Source: Thermoplasmata archaeon (GTDB taxonomy: Archaea > Thermoplasmatota > Thermoplasmata > Thermoplasmatales > Thermoplasmataceae). Taken from it: a stretch of DNA of 6,829 bases. Under the pieces are notes generated by a model. It searched no databases. It worked only from the letters and a program-made list of their open reading frames with translations, and was not told the DNA's origin. The DNA lies in contig JAKBGP010000112.1 of the NCBI GenBank assembly GCA_021833045.1, positions 1 to 6,829 of the forward strand, in the 5' to 3' direction. Positions 5,806 to 6,829 of the stretch are shown piece by piece (position 1 is the stretch's first letter; the number at the start of each line of letters is the position of its first letter). The position numbers were made by a program, and so were the translations under genes.

Positions 5806-6369
5806 ATGAATGCCAACGACGTTAAGAATTATCTTGAGGAGGGCTCAGCTATAAGGAACTCACTTGACATTGGGAAAATATTAGGATTGGGAAACGCACT
5901 ATCTAGGACATTTAAGAATGGAAATAAATTAATCATCTTTGGAAATGGAGGAAGTGCAGCGGATGCACAACACATTGCTGCTGAATTTATGGGAAGATTT
6001 GAAAGGGAGAGGGAACCATTGCCAGCACTGATACTGCATGGGAATGCTTCATCAATGACTGCAATTGGGAACGATTATGGTTTTGATCAAGTATATTCAA
6101 GGCAAATTAAGGCCCTTGCAAACGAAAAAGATTTGCTTATTGCCCTGAGTACTAGCGGCAATTCTATTAATGTAATGAATGGAATTGAAGAGGGGATGAG
6201 GAGGGGGGGCATCATTTTCGGAATCACGGGAAAAGGTGGTGGTAAGATGAAAGAGCTAATTCAGGAGGATAAGCTCATTATGATCCCAAGCCAAAGAACA
6301 TCCTTCATTCAGGAAAGTACCATAGCTATTGGCCATATTGTCTCCAAGATGGTTGAAGACCTTTTCTGA
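5806..6369 (+). CDS. gmhA: Sedoheptulose 7-phosphate isomerase (phosphoheptose isomerase, SIS family)
   Basis: It converts sedoheptulose 7-phosphate into D-glycero-D-manno-heptose 7-phosphate, the first step of activated heptose synthesis. The 187 residues match the family length (E. coli 192). The SIS phosphate-binding region starts at IIFGNGGSAADAQH (43-56), followed by IAAEFMGRF, IGNDYGF (88-93), LSTSGNS (114-120) and TGKGGGKM (141-148). The zinc and catalytic residues known in GmhA are all in place by alignment from memory: H56, E60 (E. coli E65), Q169 and H177 (E. coli H180). The second histidine often seen in the QExH segment of E. coli is Thr here (IQESTIAIGH). The ATG at 5806 fits the family N-terminus. 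It is divergent from gmhB and convergent with the hddA-like gene, 27 bases apart, so the cluster is not one operon but looks functionally linked. Confidence 0.94.
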   Translation: MNANDVKNYLEEGSAIRNSLDIGKILGLGNALSRTFKNGNKLIIFGNGGSAADAQHIAAEFMGRFEREREPLPALILHGNASSMTAIGNDYGFDQVYSRQIKALANEKDLLIALSTSGNSINVMNGIEEGMRRGGIIFGITGKGGGKMKELIQEDKLIMIPSQRTSFIQESTIAIGHIVSKMVEDLF

Positions 6370-6396
6370 AGGTTGTCGAAATTTCCTTATCTGATC

Positions 6397-6829
6397 TCAG
6401 TCACCAACAAAAACAATACGCGATCCGTGATGGACAATCCTGAAGGGTGTTGGAATCAGGCCCAGTTCATTTGAAATGATTCCATGGTACTTTGGATCGG
6501 CCAGGAAAAGAAGGAAGCCGCCACCGCCAGAGCCCATCAGCTTTCCGCCCATTGCGCCGCTCCTGAAAGCTTTTTCATAAAGCGTATCAATATACTCAGA
6601 CGAAATCTTGTCTGAAAGTTTTCTTTTTTCGATCCAGTTTTCATTCAAGAATCTGCCAACCTCAGCCAAATTTCCTTTGTTTAATTGATCCTTTAATTTA
6701 TATGTAATCTCAGACATAATCTCATAATTCTCATGTAGTGAGGAAATTCTTGATTTTTGATCTGCCTGTATAGTACCGGACATCCTTTCTTTATTGGTGT
6801 AAAGAAGAAGGAGGCTTTCTTGTAAAAGC
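6397..6829 (-). CDS. hddA: D-glycero-D-manno-heptose 7-phosphate kinase (GHMP family), C-terminal part cut by window edge
   Basis: The frame is open from the right window edge to the TGA at 6399-6397, giving the last 143 residues. The Met at 6783 is internal. Translation continues upstream of it through LLQESLLLLYTNKERMSG, which matches the family's 'LLLFYTG x x R' segment, so the true start lies beyond the window. Visible are an amphipathic helical region (EIMSEITYKLKDQL), KAFRSGAMGGKLMGSGGGGF (GHMP motif 3, glycine-rich, substrate and phosphate contacts) followed by LLFL, and the C-terminal HHGSRIVFVGD, typical of sugar kinases of the HddA/fucokinase branch. It would phosphorylate heptose 7-phosphate at C1 with ATP, making the GmhB substrate. 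Assignment to HddA rather than another GHMP sugar kinase rests on these motifs plus gmhA and gmhB next door. The ATP-binding N-terminal half is not visible. Confidence 0.88.
   Translation of the reverse strand, partial: LLQESLLLLYTNKERMSGTIQADQKSRISSLHENYEIMSEITYKLKDQLNKGNLAEVGRFLNENWIEKRKLSDKISSEYIDTLYEKAFRSGAMGGKLMGSGGGGFLLFLADPKYHGIISNELGLIPTPFRIVHHGSRIVFVGD

Noticed and set aside
6397..6783. Complete small gene starting at the Met at 6783
   Set aside because: The frame is open to the window edge and the upstream residues match the conserved GHMP kinase segment, so this Met is internal to a longer gene.

Overview
The window looks like chromosomal DNA from an archaeon of the Thermoplasmatales or a close relative (acidophilic, wall-less Thermoplasmata). 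The grounds are an archaeal-type PCNA, an archaeal tRNA-Arg without encoded CCA, AT-rich DNA, and starts with no Shine-Dalgarno sequence but with TATA-like boxes about 25 bases upstream, as expected for leaderless transcripts. The assignment is from reading only, so the exact genus is open.

Layout. Bases 1-107 (minus) hold the first 35 codons of a probable glycine dehydrogenase subunit 1 (gcvPA) that runs off the left edge. A spacer of about 370 bases with two small palindromes separates it from the divergent pcna (482-1213, plus). A tRNA-Arg(CCT) gene (1223-1297, minus) converges on pcna with only 9 bases between them. From 1298 to 2443 lies a decayed accessory zone: an IS630-type transposase pseudogene (about 1437-1940, minus) with two Trp-to-amber changes and apparent frameshifts, an unrecognised coding fragment (1907-2098, plus), a GC-rich short tandem repeat cluster (2171-2246) and two AT-rich palindromes (2346-2399).

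At 2444-4432 (plus) is a 662-residue protein with an N-terminal helix-turn-helix and long coiled coils. Its function is unknown and it is the most novel element here. The palindromes lie just upstream of its TATA box and are candidate operators. About 830 bases after it (4433-5263) hold no recognisable gene.

The right end is a heptose-nucleotide biosynthesis cluster: gmhB (5264-5710, minus) divergent from gmhA (5806-6369, plus), which converges on the C-terminal part of an hddA-type GHMP kinase (6397-6829, minus, cut by the window edge). Together these would turn sedoheptulose 7-phosphate into D-glycero-D-manno-heptose 7-phosphate, then the 1,7-bisphosphate, then heptose 1-phosphate. Only a nucleotidyltransferase (hddC-like) is missing and could lie outside. 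The activated heptose probably feeds a surface lipoglycan or glycoprotein, because these archaea have no lipopolysaccharide.
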